This document shows positions 24,287 through 33,183 of a stretch of 64,000 bases of DNA, one piece after another. The translations under genes were made by a program, and so were the position numbers. The stretch comes from Fusicatenibacter saccharivorans. Lineage in GTDB: Bacteria > Bacillota > Clostridia > Lachnospirales > Lachnospiraceae. The DNA lies in contig NZ_JAQEGR010000011.1 in NCBI RefSeq assembly GCF_027667425.1, positions 62,001 to 126,000 on the forward strand, written 5' to 3'. Numbering within the stretch: position 1 is the stretch's first letter; each line of letters starts with the position of its first letter. The notes under the pieces were generated by a model. That model ran no database searches, was not told the origin of the DNA, and worked only from the letters and a program-made list of their open reading frames with translations.

Positions 24287-25300
24287 TCAGCCCTGCACTC
24301 CGATAATAAAATCATTCATTTGAAAGATAAGTGAAATCGTTGTTCCTCTGTTTTCGGAATAAGCAGTAAGTCCTATTCCCAGTTTATCACATAGACGCTT
24401 GCAAAGATATAAGCCAATTCCAGTAGAATTTTTCCCGGTTCGCCCATTCTGACCTGTAAATCCTTTTTCAAAAATACGGGGTAAATCACTTTTAGGAATA
24501 CCTATCCCATTATCGCTGATAGATAGCACAATCTTGTCATTCGTTTTTGTTGCCCCAAAGTGCAAAATAGGCTGCTCTGCATGGTATTTGATTGCATTAC
24601 CGATAATCTGATTTAAGATGAACCGCACCCATTTTTCATCAGTGTAAACCATTGTTTCTATATCGTCTATCTGAATTGACATATTACTTTGACGCAAAAG
24701 ATACTTATTATCTGCGATTGCACTATTCACAACATCGCATAAATTGACTTCACGGACAGAATAGTCTTTTTCAGCGTGTTCACTTCTGGCATAGTAAAGT
24801 GCCTGTTCTGTATATTGATTGATATTCTCTAACTCTGCCAATACCTCTCTGGAAAAGGGAGAACGGTTATTCTCACACAGCAGCTTCATAGCTGTAATTG
24901 GTGTTTTTACTTCGTGTATCCATTGTTCAATGTATTCTTTATATTCCCTGCGTTCCCTCTGTACTTCGCCAATCCGTTCCAACATGGATTTTTCAGCCAT
25001 TTTCATAATCTGGTAAAAAACCTGTTCATCAGCCCTTTCCGGCACTTGCATGATTTCCGGCAATAAATATCGTTCTTCTAATTGCTCCGTCATATTGAGC
25101 AATTTATTCAGATACTTTTTTCGTGAGAAATAAAAAGTCAGCAAAGATAAAACAAGGACAATCGACCAGACCGCAAGAATAAACAGGACTGTTTGGATAG
25201 GATTATCGCTTGCAATCAGGAACAAGGCAAAGGCAAGCATACCCAGCAGATTGATTAAAATAACGGGGAGTTGATTTTTCAAATATTGTTTTCCATTCAT
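24287..25300 (-). CDS. BceS-like intramembrane-sensing histidine kinase
   Basis: 337 residues. Two N-terminal membrane helices (about 13-32 and 38-58) with almost no extracellular loop, H-box 'YIEQWIHEVKTPITAMKLL', N-box 'ILNQIIGNAIKYH', G-boxes 'ISDNGIGIPKSDLPRIFEKGF' and 'GIGLYLCKRLC'. Short-loop kinases of this type sense through the partner ABC transporter. Its start overlaps the regulator stop by 4 nt. Confidence 0.93.
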   Translation of the reverse strand: MNGKQYLKNQLPVILINLLGMLAFALFLIASDNPIQTVLFILAVWSIVLVLSLLTFYFSRKKYLNKLLNMTEQLEERYLLPEIMQVPERADEQVFYQIMKMAEKSMLERIGEVQRERREYKEYIEQWIHEVKTPITAMKLLCENNRSPFSREVLAELENINQYTEQALYYARSEHAEKDYSVREVNLCDVVNSAIADNKYLLRQSNMSIQIDDIETMVYTDEKWVRFILNQIIGNAIKYHAEQPILHFGATKTNDKIVLSISDNGIGIPKSDLPRIFEKGFTGQNGRTGKNSTGIGLYLCKRLCDKLGIGLTAYSENRGTTISLIFQMNDFIIGVQG

Positions 25301-25965
25301 AATGTATATCCTTGCCTGTGTTTTGTTTTAATGAAATCTACAAGTCCGATTGTTGCCAGTTTGTCACGAATACGGGTAATATTGACACTTAGGGCATTAT
25401 CATCAACATAAAGCTGATTATCCCAAAGAAAATCCACAATATCATTTCTGGAACAGATTTTTCCAGCGTTCTTAAAAAGGTAGTAGAGGATTTTCAATTC
25501 ATTCTTTGTCAATTCTGCTTTCTGTCCTTTGTACTCTATCATGCTACTCTCCAAATGCAGGGTAGCTTCTTTCCACATATAAATTTCTGTTTGAGAGGAA
25601 CGGTAGGCTTTCTTTAACAATGCAGCAATTTTAGCAAGAAGAATAGCAGGATTATAAGGCTTTGTGATAAACGCATCTCCACCCAGCATAATGCTGTTTA
25701 GTTCGTCCATATCTGTATTGCTGCTTGTTACAAATACAATCGGAATATCTGAAAAAGTGCGAATTTGAGAACATATTTCAAAACCGTTATTCCCCGGAAG
25801 TTTTATATCCAGAATAACCAGATGTGGTGCAGCTTCTTTTAACTGCTCTATTGTTTGGGAAAAATCCGTAACTGCAAATACTTCATATCCATTCCCATAC
25901 AAAAGAGTTTTAAGCTGTGTTTGTATCGTAAAATCATCTTCAATGATTAGTATTTTTTCCTTCAT
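25297..25965 (-). CDS. BceR-like response regulator (OmpR family)
   Basis: 222 residues. Receiver domain with acidic pocket 'IIEDD', phospho-Asp in 'HLVILDIKLPGNNG', switch 'VFVTSSN' and Lys in 'ITKPYNP'; then an OmpR-type winged helix with 'ELTKNELKILYYLFKNAGKICSRNDIVDFLW' and 'VNITRIRDKLATIGLVDFIKTKHRQGY'. First gene of the kinase/regulator pair, upstream of the transporter it probably controls. Confidence 0.93.
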   Translation of the reverse strand: MKEKILIIEDDFTIQTQLKTLLYGNGYEVFAVTDFSQTIEQLKEAAPHLVILDIKLPGNNGFEICSQIRTFSDIPIVFVTSSNTDMDELNSIMLGGDAFITKPYNPAILLAKIAALLKKAYRSSQTEIYMWKEATLHLESSMIEYKGQKAELTKNELKILYYLFKNAGKICSRNDIVDFLWDNQLYVDDNALSVNITRIRDKLATIGLVDFIKTKHRQGYTL

Positions 25966-26073
25966 AGAGATACCTCCCTAACACTTTATTATACTGTATC
26001 AGAGAGGTTTTCTCAATCGTATTATTGAATGGGAATTTTAGAATGATTTTGTACATAGCTTTGTAAAAAATGC

Positions 26074-27039
26074 TTAATAGTTTCTTTTCTCAAGGTACGA
26101 TTCTAAATAACACCTAAGTCCAACATATGCGCCCTGCAAAAGTACAAAAAGCAATAGAAGATTTACTGACAGTGCTTTTTTGATTGCTTCTCCAAAATAA
26201 ATGATGACAGCAGCACTTGTCAGTATCATCAGTAGAGTAATGACATCCCAACACTTTTCCCTATATAATTCTATAACCTTTATTTCTATCAGTATCGCCA
26301 GTATCCCTGTTCCTGCCACACATATTCCTACAATCAATATTAGCAATATCCAATATACCATTCCGGCTATAAAAGGATTTGGAATTTTTGTGCTAATCTG
26401 TGCCACAGATTGCCCGACCTCAATCGTCCAACCGATAAAAGTTTGTATGAATGACGCTGCATCATGGAAGAATGATTTGCAATCGGAAAGAAACACATCT
26501 GACTGTACTGCCTGAAAAAGAGTGGTTGTCAGCGAATACCATGCAAGAAGGAACAAGGTTGTTTGGAACATTACCGTTTTTGCTTTATACTGTCCTGCAA
26601 GTCGCTCTTTTTGTGTTTCGTATTTCGCTTTTTCATTCTGATAGGCTGTCCGGTCACAGGCTTCACATTTTTCATAGGGTACCGGCTTTTCTACCGGTAT
26701 CTCTACGATTTTCTGATGTGTCCGGGCATAATCCCGTTGTTGTGTTAAGCATCGTATTTTATCTTGACATTCCCCTATCGTGACGTTTGCGCTTCGCAGC
26801 TTCTCTTTCTCGTTCCGCAATGCTCTGTCTGCTAGCTTCAAGTCGTTCTTTAATGCTTGAATATTCCCGGCTCTGTTCTCTTTGTTTAATTTCTCGTTCA
26901 AGGTCAGAGATTCGTTGAGCTGCGTCTTTAGTTCCACGATAAGCTGGTCTTTCTGTTCCAGTTCTTCTTGTATCTCCTCGGTCAAGAGGAGAAGTTCTTC
27001 CAACTGTTCGGCGTTCTTTGATTCTCTGGATTCGTTCAT
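26074..27039 (-). CDS. DUF6040-like coiled-coil membrane protein overlapping the relaxase
   Basis: 321 residues. Residues 1-110 form a coiled coil ('EQLEELLLLTEEIQEELEQKDQLIVELKTQL'), then a CxxC pair ('YEKCEACDRTAY') and four or five membrane helices in the C-terminal half. The first 281 nt lie inside the relaxase gene in a different frame, so both frames code there. I tentatively place it with DUF6040 of mobilizable clostridial transposons. The membrane tail points to a coupling or anchoring role, which is inference. Confidence 0.75.
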   Translation of the reverse strand: MNESRESKNAEQLEELLLLTEEIQEELEQKDQLIVELKTQLNESLTLNEKLNKENRAGNIQALKNDLKLADRALRNEKEKLRSANVTIGECQDKIRCLTQQRDYARTHQKIVEIPVEKPVPYEKCEACDRTAYQNEKAKYETQKERLAGQYKAKTVMFQTTLFLLAWYSLTTTLFQAVQSDVFLSDCKSFFHDAASFIQTFIGWTIEVGQSVAQISTKIPNPFIAGMVYWILLILIVGICVAGTGILAILIEIKVIELYREKCWDVITLLMILTSAAVIIYFGEAIKKALSVNLLLLFVLLQGAYVGLRCYLESYLEKRNY

Positions 27040-28480
27040 CTATATCACGTCCTTTCTCTATCTGCTGTTCCAGTTCAGCAATTCGGTGTTCTGTTTCAGT
27101 AATAAACTGTTTTCGCTGTTCAGCTTCTGTACCAATTTCTGCCATTGCTGATTTTCGTTTTCCAAAAGTTCTATCTTCGTTTTCTGTTCTTCCATCTTGG
27201 AAAGCAGTTCCTCGGTATTTGGCAAAATGTTGAGCAGCTCGGATAACTCGCTGTTTAATTTTTGCAATTTCTGATTCTGTTCCTGCATAAGAGAGAGTTG
27301 GGTGTCCCGATTCTGCATTTCCAGAATCATTTCTGCCATTAAGGTCTGCTGTTCTTCGATTTGCCCAATCATGGATTCCATTAAGGGTATAATTTCCCGG
27401 CTTTCTTCTAATGTCATTTAATCGCTCCTTCCATAATGATAATGCACCCGATACTTTTCCAAAGGTGTCCAGTATCTTTTGCAATAACGTGTTTTGTTGT
27501 TTTATGATTTGATTTTCCGCTACTTTCCACGAACCTTTTATTTCCTGCCCGGCAAGAAACTTTTGTTCAATCTTTCTTGCGTCAGCGCCTTCATGGATGG
27601 TAGGAATCTGGAGTTTTCCCTGTTTTTCATAAGAACGGTGATCGACCTGATTATGCAAAGGAAGATGTTCATTACACACCTTTGCCCACTCACTCCGCCA
27701 CAGTTCACAATTTTTTGGATTGTTCCATCCGGTAGCATCGGTCAGCACCCGTTTCCATTGCAGGCGGTTTCTTGCACCAATCTTCTGAATTCCGTTTTCG
27801 TCTAATACAGGGATACGGATTCCATGACGGTCAGGGTTTTTCTTATCCTGCCACCAGTTCGGATGGGATTCATCAATCACGATATTTCCGTTTTTATCTC
27901 TGACAAAATCCCAATCCTTGACTTCTTTCTTTCCCCAAGAATGATCCGGGTTAAAAGGACGCATAGTCAGAAGAAGATGAACATGGGGGTTGCCATCCCC
28001 TTTATCGTGGATACTCCAATCAGCACACATTCCTCTATCTACAAAAGTTTTTTGAATATAGTCAGTTGTATATTGAATTTGTTCCTGTCTGTTCCATTCT
28101 TTGGGAAGGGCAAATTCAAATGACCTGCCAAGTTGGGCATCTGCATTTTTTTCAATCTTCAATACCTCATTCCATAACCTTTGTTTCTGAAATGTGATTT
28201 TAAATTTTTCTAAAGTAGCTTCTTTATCTTCTGATCTTTTGTATCGGACAGATTTTTGAAAGCGTTTTATATTTTCTTCTAGTACTATCTGCCATTCAGG
28301 AGGTACGTTTTCACACATCATAAGACTGGTGTAGACCACTTCTTTTTTAGAAGTGTAATAACTGATTCTCCCGGTTTCCTCGTTTTTCATCACATCCCCA
28401 TTGAGATATGCGGAAGCGGAGATAACAGATTTCCCTTTACTTCGTCCGACTATTTTGATTGTGTAATGAAAAATCGCCAT
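26759..28480 (-). CDS. MobA/MobL family relaxase (MobQ class)
   Basis: 573 residues from MAIFHYTIKIVGRSKGKS, chosen because GAAAGGAGG precedes it. N-terminal motif 'VISASAYLNGD', the conserved 'FELPKEW'-like 'FEFALPKEWNRQEQIQYTTDYI' and the histidine motif 'DKGDGNPHVHLLLTMRPF' (HxHLL) identify the IncQ-type MobA/MobL nuclease domain. The C-terminal third is charged and repetitive; two other reading frames are coded within it. Its substrate oriT lies just upstream at 28732-28763. Confidence 0.93.
   Translation of the reverse strand: MAIFHYTIKIVGRSKGKSVISASAYLNGDVMKNEETGRISYYTSKKEVVYTSLMMCENVPPEWQIVLEENIKRFQKSVRYKRSEDKEATLEKFKITFQKQRLWNEVLKIEKNADAQLGRSFEFALPKEWNRQEQIQYTTDYIQKTFVDRGMCADWSIHDKGDGNPHVHLLLTMRPFNPDHSWGKKEVKDWDFVRDKNGNIVIDESHPNWWQDKKNPDRHGIRIPVLDENGIQKIGARNRLQWKRVLTDATGWNNPKNCELWRSEWAKVCNEHLPLHNQVDHRSYEKQGKLQIPTIHEGADARKIEQKFLAGQEIKGSWKVAENQIIKQQNTLLQKILDTFGKVSGALSLWKERLNDIRRKPGNYTLNGIHDWANRRTADLNGRNDSGNAESGHPTLSYAGTESEIAKIKQRVIRAAQHFAKYRGTAFQDGRTENEDRTFGKRKSAMAEIGTEAEQRKQFITETEHRIAELEQQIEKGRDIDERIQRIKERRTVGRTSPLDRGDTRRTGTERPAYRGTKDAAQRISDLEREIKQREQSREYSSIKERLEASRQSIAEREREAAKRKRHDRGMSR
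27058..27417 (-). CDS. Coiled-coil protein nested entirely inside the relaxase gene
   Basis: 119 residues, MTLEESREIIPLMESMIGQ start and 'LLKQNTELLNWNSR' end, almost wholly a heptad-rich coiled coil. It is in the same frame as the 26074-27039 gene (starts 378 nt apart) and offset from the relaxase frame. Clean start, convincing amphipathic pattern and length argue against chance, but the DNA must satisfy two proteins here. Analogous to mobB inside mobA of IncQ plasmids; function inferred only. Confidence 0.55.
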   Translation of the reverse strand: MTLEESREIIPLMESMIGQIEEQQTLMAEMILEMQNRDTQLSLMQEQNQKLQKLNSELSELLNILPNTEELLSKMEEQKTKIELLENENQQWQKLVQKLNSENSLLLKQNTELLNWNSR

Positions 28481-28731
28481 GTCTGGATTCCTCCTTTCTG
28501 ACGTATCCGGCATAGATTTCCGGCAACATTGCTTTCAGTTTTAGAAAAAGCAGCATTGCCGGAACGCCCTCTGCGTAAGAGTGCCCTGCGCATAGCAGCC
28601 TGCATGGAATGCGCCTCTCTGGCGAAGAGTGCCTCCTGCGGCATGAGCAGGTCTGGCTGAAAGCCCCGCCGACGGAACGAGCCCGGCAAGCGTGAGCGCA
28701 GACCGGTTGCCACTTGTGGCAAACTTATTGG

Positions 28732-28763
28732 GACGACCTCTGGTTGTCCATAAGTGCGCCCTT
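28732..28763 (+). other. oriT with RSF1010-type nic region
   Basis: Inverted repeat GACGACC (28732-28738) / GGTTGTC (28742-28748) is followed immediately by CATAAGTGCGCCCTT (28749-28763). The core AAGTGCGCCCT is the nick region recognised by IncQ/MobQ relaxases. It sits between the relaxase and its accessory gene, as expected. A further TTGCCAC/GTGGCAA hairpin lies at 28707-28721. Confidence 0.85.
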
Positions 28764-28808
28764 CATGAAAAAGCAATGAAGGGAATGAAAAACTCATCCC
28801 CTCCGTCA

Positions 28809-29123
28809 TTACACTACCTCCATATCAGTATTTGTTTCTTTCTGCATTGCCTTTGAGAAAAATTTCCCATTGGCTTCCTGCTTTTTCAGAAAACCAATCA
28901 GCTTTGGGATGTCTTCCTCCTCAATAGGCGCACCAAGAACGGATTCCACCGCACCGCCAACCTGACAGAGCCTATGGGTTCGTTTTTTACTTTCTTCGGC
29001 TTTCTTTCGTTTTAGAAGTTCTTTCTTCTGTGCTGCATATCGTTTTGCTTTTTCAAGGCTTTCCTGTTCCTTCTTTTCCATTTCAAGCATTCGTTCTTCA
29101 TAACTTTTTGTTGATTTTGCCAT
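28809..29123 (-). CDS. DUF3847 mobilization accessory protein
   Basis: 104 residues. A highly charged N-terminal coil ('YEERMLEMEKKEQESLEKAKRYAAQKKELLKRKKAEE') leads to 'RLCQVGGAVESVLGAPIEEEDIPKLIGFLKKQEANGKFF', the DUF3847 core, also seen in MobC-like accessory proteins. It lies immediately next to oriT and upstream of the relaxase, so it probably helps assemble the relaxosome. Confidence 0.8.
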   Translation of the reverse strand: MAKSTKSYEERMLEMEKKEQESLEKAKRYAAQKKELLKRKKAEESKKRTHRLCQVGGAVESVLGAPIEEEDIPKLIGFLKKQEANGKFFSKAMQKETNTDMEVV

Positions 29124-29263
29124 TATTACATTCCCCTTTCTTTTGCAAACATAAGTTCTCGGTTGCGTATCAGAAGAAGCACATGGTATAATCTTCTTGC
29201 GTGTAGGTATATCATGGCTTCGGTCTGATAGAACCTTTGGCGGTTTCTTTGGAAGCCGCCTTT

Positions 29264-29494
29264 TTAATTTGCCGCAGTTCTTGTTACGGCTTTTACATTT
29301 CCTCTATCCCTCAAATCACGACCTTCATTCGCTTCCATAAACATTTCCAGAATATCGGTTTTAATCAGGACTTTACGACCAACCTTTAATACCGGAAGTT
29401 TCTTCCATTCTACAAGCTGTCTTAAGGTGTTTCTGCCGATTCCCGTATAGTCGGCAGCTTCTTCGATGGATAATGCAATTTTTCTTTGCGTCAT
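29264..29494 (-). CDS. Excisionase-type helix-turn-helix protein
   Basis: 76 residues. 'ALSIEEAADYTGIGRNTLRQLVEWKKLPVLKVGRKVLIKTDILEMFMEAN' is the MerR-like/HTH_17 winged-helix of Tn916-family excisionases. The GGGAGG ribosome site is near the ATG. In this transposon it is divergent from the XRE regulator and separated from the integrase by it; it would control the direction of recombination. Confidence 0.85.
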   Translation of the reverse strand: MTQRKIALSIEEAADYTGIGRNTLRQLVEWKKLPVLKVGRKVLIKTDILEMFMEANEGRDLRDRGNVKAVTRTAAN

Positions 29495-29665
29495 ATAATC
29501 ACCTCCCTGTAAATTGCATTATGCAATTCTTGTGATGTAAGTATATCCCTTCCAAATCTCTTTGTCAAGCGTTACGAAATATTAAAAACAATTTTTATAT
29601 TGCATATTGCAATTTTAGAGAAACAATGCTATAATTCATACATACCGAAAAAGGAGGCAGTCAGC

Positions 29666-30295
29666 ATGAAAGATAAAGAACTACGCAAGCTGATAGGCAG
29701 CAGAATAAAACAGCGCCGTCTGGAATTGAATCTGACACAGCCTTATGTCGCAGAAAAGATGGGAGTTACCGCTTCTACAATCCTGCGTTATGAGAATGGT
29801 TCGATTGACAATACGAAAAAAATGGTGCTGGAAGGTCTTTCGGAAGCACTCCATGTATCTGTGGAATGGCTCAAAGGGGAAACAGACGAATATGAAACCG
29901 ACATTACGGATAAGAGAGAGTTACAGATTCGTGATGCGATGGGAGATATTCTGGAACAGTTACCGCTTGCCCTTACCAAAGAAGAAGATGCTTTTTCAAA
30001 AGATTTATTACTGCTGATGTTAAAACAATATGGTCTGTTTTTGGATTCCTTCCAGTTCGCCTGCAAAAACTTCAAGGGGAATGATGGTCAGACGGATATT
30101 GCCAAAACAATAGGGTTTGAATCGAATGAGGAATATAATGAGATTATGTTCTTAAGGGAAATCACTCCTACCATCAATGCTCTTAATGAGATGGCAGACG
30201 TTGTAAGGCTCTATTCCAAGAAACCAAAAACAGCAGAACAAAGGCTTGCAAATCTTTTATCAGAAGTCTTATACGAAGATTCCGAATCGGTATAG
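29666..30295 (+). CDS. XRE-family regulator with long C-terminal domain
   Basis: 209 residues from MKDKELRKLIGSRIKQRR, start chosen for AAAAGGAGG upstream. Helix-turn-helix 'LNLTQPYVAEKMGVTASTILRYENGSIDNTKKM' is followed by a 130-residue helical domain with no recognised motif. Such regulators in clostridial transposons typically control excision and mobilization; this one is transcribed divergently from the xis-like gene and lies upstream of the integrase. Confidence 0.88.
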   Translation: MKDKELRKLIGSRIKQRRLELNLTQPYVAEKMGVTASTILRYENGSIDNTKKMVLEGLSEALHVSVEWLKGETDEYETDITDKRELQIRDAMGDILEQLPLALTKEEDAFSKDLLLLMLKQYGLFLDSFQFACKNFKGNDGQTDIAKTIGFESNEEYNEIMFLREITPTINALNEMADVVRLYSKKPKTAEQRLANLLSEVLYEDSESV

Positions 30296-30381
30296 TAAGA
30301 CAACCGGAGTTATGATATACTTACACGCACGAAGCATTTCATCAGTTCCGATTGTCTAATATCGAAAGGAGACATACGATT

Positions 30382-31677
30382 ATGGCAAAAGGATCTGTAA
30401 GAAAAAAAGGAAAGAAATGGTACTACCGCTTCTATGTAGAGGACGCAAGCGGCAATCTTGTTCAGAAAGAATGCGTTGGAACAGAAAGCAAAAGTGAAAC
30501 TGAAAAACTGCTCCGTCAGGCAATGGATGATTATGAGAAAAAGAAATTTGTTGCCAAAGCGGAAAATCTCACAGTCGGACAACTTCTGGATGTGTGGGCA
30601 GAGGAGGAATTAAAAACAGGTACGCTCAGCAATGGTACGGTGGAGAATTACCTCGGAACAATCCGAAATATTAAGAAACATCCGCTGGCAGAACGGAAAT
30701 TAAAAAATGTAACCTCTGAGCATTTGCAATCCTTCTTTGATTTGCTTTCCTTCGGGGGAGTTCATCCCGATGGAAAAGAGAAAAAGGGTTACAGCAAAGA
30801 CTACATCCATTCTTTTTCCGCAGTCATGCAGCAATCATTCCGCTTTGCAGTATTTCCAAAACAGTATATTACGTTCAATCCTATGCAGTATATTAAACTG
30901 CGGTATCAGACGGACGAAGTTGATTTGTTTTCGGATGAGGACATGGACGGAAATATCCAACCAATTTCACGAAAAGATTATGAAAGACTGCTTGCGTATC
31001 TTCAAAAAAAGAACCCAGCCGCAATACTTCCAATCCAGATAGCCTATTATGCCGGGCTTCGTATTGGAGAAGCCTGCGGTTTGGCGTGGCAGGACGTAAA
31101 TCTGGAAGAACAATGCCTTACCATAAGACGCAGCATCCGATATGATGGCTCAAAGCGCAAATATATCATCGGACCAACCAAGCGGAAAAAAGTGAGGATT
31201 GTTGATTTTGGAGATACGCTGGTAGAGATTTTCCGTAATGCCCGGAAAGAGCAGTTAAAGAATCGAATGCAGTACGGAGAACTTTATCACACGAACTACT
31301 ACAAAGAGGTCAAAGAGAAAAACAGAGTGTACTACGAGTATTATTGCTTAGACAGAACAGAGGAAGTCCCGGCAGATTATAAAGAAATTTCTTTCGTCTG
31401 CTTAAGACCTGATGGCTGTCTGGAACTTCCGACTACTTTGGGAACGGTATGCAGAAAGGTAGCAAAAACATTAGAGGGATTTGAAGGCTTTCATTTCCAC
31501 CAGTTACGTCACACCTATACAAGCAACCTTTTAGCAAATGGAGCTGCCCCAAAAGATGTGCAGGAATTGTTAGGACACTCAGATGTCAGTACCACAATGA
31601 ACGTCTATGCTCACTCCACAAGAGATGCGAAACGAAAATCGGTTCGGCTTCTTGATAAAGTGGTAGGCAATGACTAA
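30382..31677 (+). CDS. Tyrosine integrase of the nested transposon (Tn916 Int family)
   Basis: 431 residues from MAKGSVRKKGKKWYYRFYVE, a short arm-binding domain, a core-binding SAM-like domain (about 60-190) and a catalytic domain. Catalytic residues: Arg in 'YYAGLRIGEACGLAW', the HxxR box 'FHQLRHTYTSNLLANG', His in 'LLGHSDVSTTMNVYAHST' and the Tyr in NVYAH. The usual residues are therefore all present. It sits about 130 nt from the right end of the transposon. Confidence 0.93.
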   Translation: MAKGSVRKKGKKWYYRFYVEDASGNLVQKECVGTESKSETEKLLRQAMDDYEKKKFVAKAENLTVGQLLDVWAEEELKTGTLSNGTVENYLGTIRNIKKHPLAERKLKNVTSEHLQSFFDLLSFGGVHPDGKEKKGYSKDYIHSFSAVMQQSFRFAVFPKQYITFNPMQYIKLRYQTDEVDLFSDEDMDGNIQPISRKDYERLLAYLQKKNPAAILPIQIAYYAGLRIGEACGLAWQDVNLEEQCLTIRRSIRYDGSKRKYIIGPTKRKKVRIVDFGDTLVEIFRNARKEQLKNRMQYGELYHTNYYKEVKEKNRVYYEYYCLDRTEEVPADYKEISFVCLRPDGCLELPTTLGTVCRKVAKTLEGFEGFHFHQLRHTYTSNLLANGAAPKDVQELLGHSDVSTTMNVYAHSTRDAKRKSVRLLDKVVGND

Positions 31678-31937
31678 AAAATTTCCCTTATTTCCCTTGT
31701 GATTATCTCATAAGGGCAAAAATAAGGGAAACTACATATCATTTCACTAATGAACAGGCGGGAAAGCCTGTAAAATAGGGAAAGTTAGAGGAATAATTAT
31801 ATAAAATCAAGTTTGTAGAATTAAGAAAATCGAAACTTGCACAATTCTTGAACTCAACACAAACTGCCGTCAGTGTTGTTCCGTTACTCGTTCTTTGCTG
31901 GTATCATAGAACCATCAAATGAAGGAGGAAACAAGCC

Positions 31938-32291
31938 ATGAATACAGATAAAATCTATGCAGAACAACTCGCAAACGAATATGCACCCAAGGACACTTCC
32001 AAGGTGGTCGCTCTTCGCAAGCTGGATGCAAAAGCCAAGCTTCCCGCAAACGTTTTTACCTACACCTTCGGTATTATCACAGCGTTGGTAGCCGGTGTCG
32101 GGATGTGCCTTTCCATGAAGGTTATCGGCAACGGTAGTACTGCTATGTTTGTTCTCGGCGTGATTGTCGGCATTATCGGGCTGCTGGGTATGGGCGTTAA
32201 TTACCCCATCTACAAAAAATTGCTGGCTCAGGGCAAGCAGAAATACGCTTTTGAAATCATAGAACTGGCAAAAGAAATCAGTGAGAAGTAA
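31938..32291 (+). CDS. Small membrane protein next to TetR
   Basis: 117 residues. Two hydrophobic segments ('FTYTFGIITALVAGVGMCLSM' and 'STAMFVLGVIVGIIGLLGMGV') with a charged C-terminus. I recognise no named domain. It is followed 28 nt later by a TetR-family regulator, an arrangement seen in other clostridial accessory DNA, so it may be a target of, or partner to, that regulator. GAAGGAGG precedes the ATG. Confidence 0.75.
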   Translation: MNTDKIYAEQLANEYAPKDTSKVVALRKLDAKAKLPANVFTYTFGIITALVAGVGMCLSMKVIGNGSTAMFVLGVIVGIIGLLGMGVNYPIYKKLLAQGKQKYAFEIIELAKEISEK

Positions 32292-32319
32292 ACAAAAACA
32301 CGAAAGAAGGTGGGAATGA

Positions 32320-32925
32320 TTGAATAGATCAGAAAGCAGATATTTTGCTACTGCAGCCAGAATGGACGAAGCCTTTCTGACACTTCTGGCAAAAAAAGAT
32401 TTTGAGTATATTACAGTCAAAGAAATCTGTGAAGTAGCAGAGGTCAATCGTTCCACCTTCTATCTTCACTATGAAACGATGTCAGACTTGCTCTCGGAGA
32501 GTGTCAGTCGTATGAACGAGCAATTTCTTGCTTGCATGGAGAAAGATTCAGATGCCTTTTCTGCAAAGCTGCGGAATTGCCCGAGAGATGAATTATATCT
32601 AATTACGCCGGATTATTTAACACCTTACCTCTGCTACATTAAGAACAACAAGCGACTGTTCCGCACAGCAACAGAAAATGCGGCGGTGTTGGGGATGGAT
32701 AAAAGCTATGATAAGATGTTCCGTTATGTGTTTACGCCAATTCTTGACCGTTATGGTGTACTACCACAGGATCGACCTTATATCATGGCCTTTTATATTC
32801 GGGGATTGATGGCGATTATCTCAGAATGGCTCAAGAACGACTGCACCGATTCCATTACGTATGTTACAGGTGTGATTCAGCAGTGTGTAAAAATGCCACA
32901 AAGCGAAACAACGAACGCTGTTTGA
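32320..32925 (+). CDS. TetR/AcrR family regulator
   Basis: 201 residues from a TTG start with AGAAGGTGGG upstream. The N-terminal helix-turn-helix 'LAKKDFEYITVKEICEVAEVNRSTFYLHYETMSDLL' is typical of the family, with a C-terminal ligand domain ending 'WLKNDCTDSITYVTGVIQQCVK'. It forms a pair with the preceding membrane protein. Its stop is followed by a cassette-type junction (CCAGTTTGTTGAATTAAA). Confidence 0.9.
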   Translation: MNRSESRYFATAARMDEAFLTLLAKKDFEYITVKEICEVAEVNRSTFYLHYETMSDLLSESVSRMNEQFLACMEKDSDAFSAKLRNCPRDELYLITPDYLTPYLCYIKNNKRLFRTATENAAVLGMDKSYDKMFRYVFTPILDRYGVLPQDRPYIMAFYIRGLMAIISEWLKNDCTDSITYVTGVIQQCVKMPQSETTNAV

Positions 32926-32960
32926 CAACTTCCAGTTTGTTGAATTAAAAATGAAATAAA
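32926..32960 (+). repeat. Cassette-type junction after the TetR gene
   Basis: CTTCCAGTTTGTTGAATTAA directly after the TGA matches junction 5 at 14453 in 12 consecutive bases (AGTTTGTTGAA plus flank), on the far side of the nested transposon. Confidence 0.55.
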
Positions 32961-32975
32961 GTTCCAGTAATCATA

Positions 32976-33010
32976 GAGTGTATGGATTCAATTCCATATG
33001 CTCTTTTTCT
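32976..33010 (+). terminator. Terminator after the TetR gene
   Basis: AGAGTGTATGGA (32976-32987) pairs with TCCATATGCTCT (32994-33005), followed by TTTTTC. Confidence 0.75.
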
Positions 33011-33183
33011 TTACTTAATTTCATGAAAAATGTAAAAATCTAATGTTACGAGTTGCATTAAAGAAAACTCGTAAGAAAAAAGTAAAAAAATTTGCTTTTG
33101 ACCACTGTAAAACATGCTCTGAGCGTTTCGTTATATGAAGGGATAATTTTTCTTTCATATTTCAAAGAAAAGAGGATAAAGAA

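Larger units (their letters stand above)
20684..31818. mobile_element. Nested mobilizable transposon (about 11.1 kb)
   Basis: Bounded by identical 10-bp AAGTTTGTAG at 20684-20693 and 31809-31818, with related inverted ends (ACTTTCCCT inside the left end; AGGGAAAGT inside the right). Contents from left: small DUF gene, BceAB-type ABC transporter, two-component system, relaxase with oriT and accessory genes, xis-like gene, XRE regulator and a Tn916-type integrase beside the right end. It lacks type IV secretion genes, so it would need a helper. The boundary is inferred from the repeats, not proven. Confidence 0.65.

Noticed and set aside
28450..28809. 119-residue open frame across oriT
   Set aside because: Arg-rich and incoherent, overlaps the oriT structures and the relaxase start; a shadow of GC-richer non-coding DNA.
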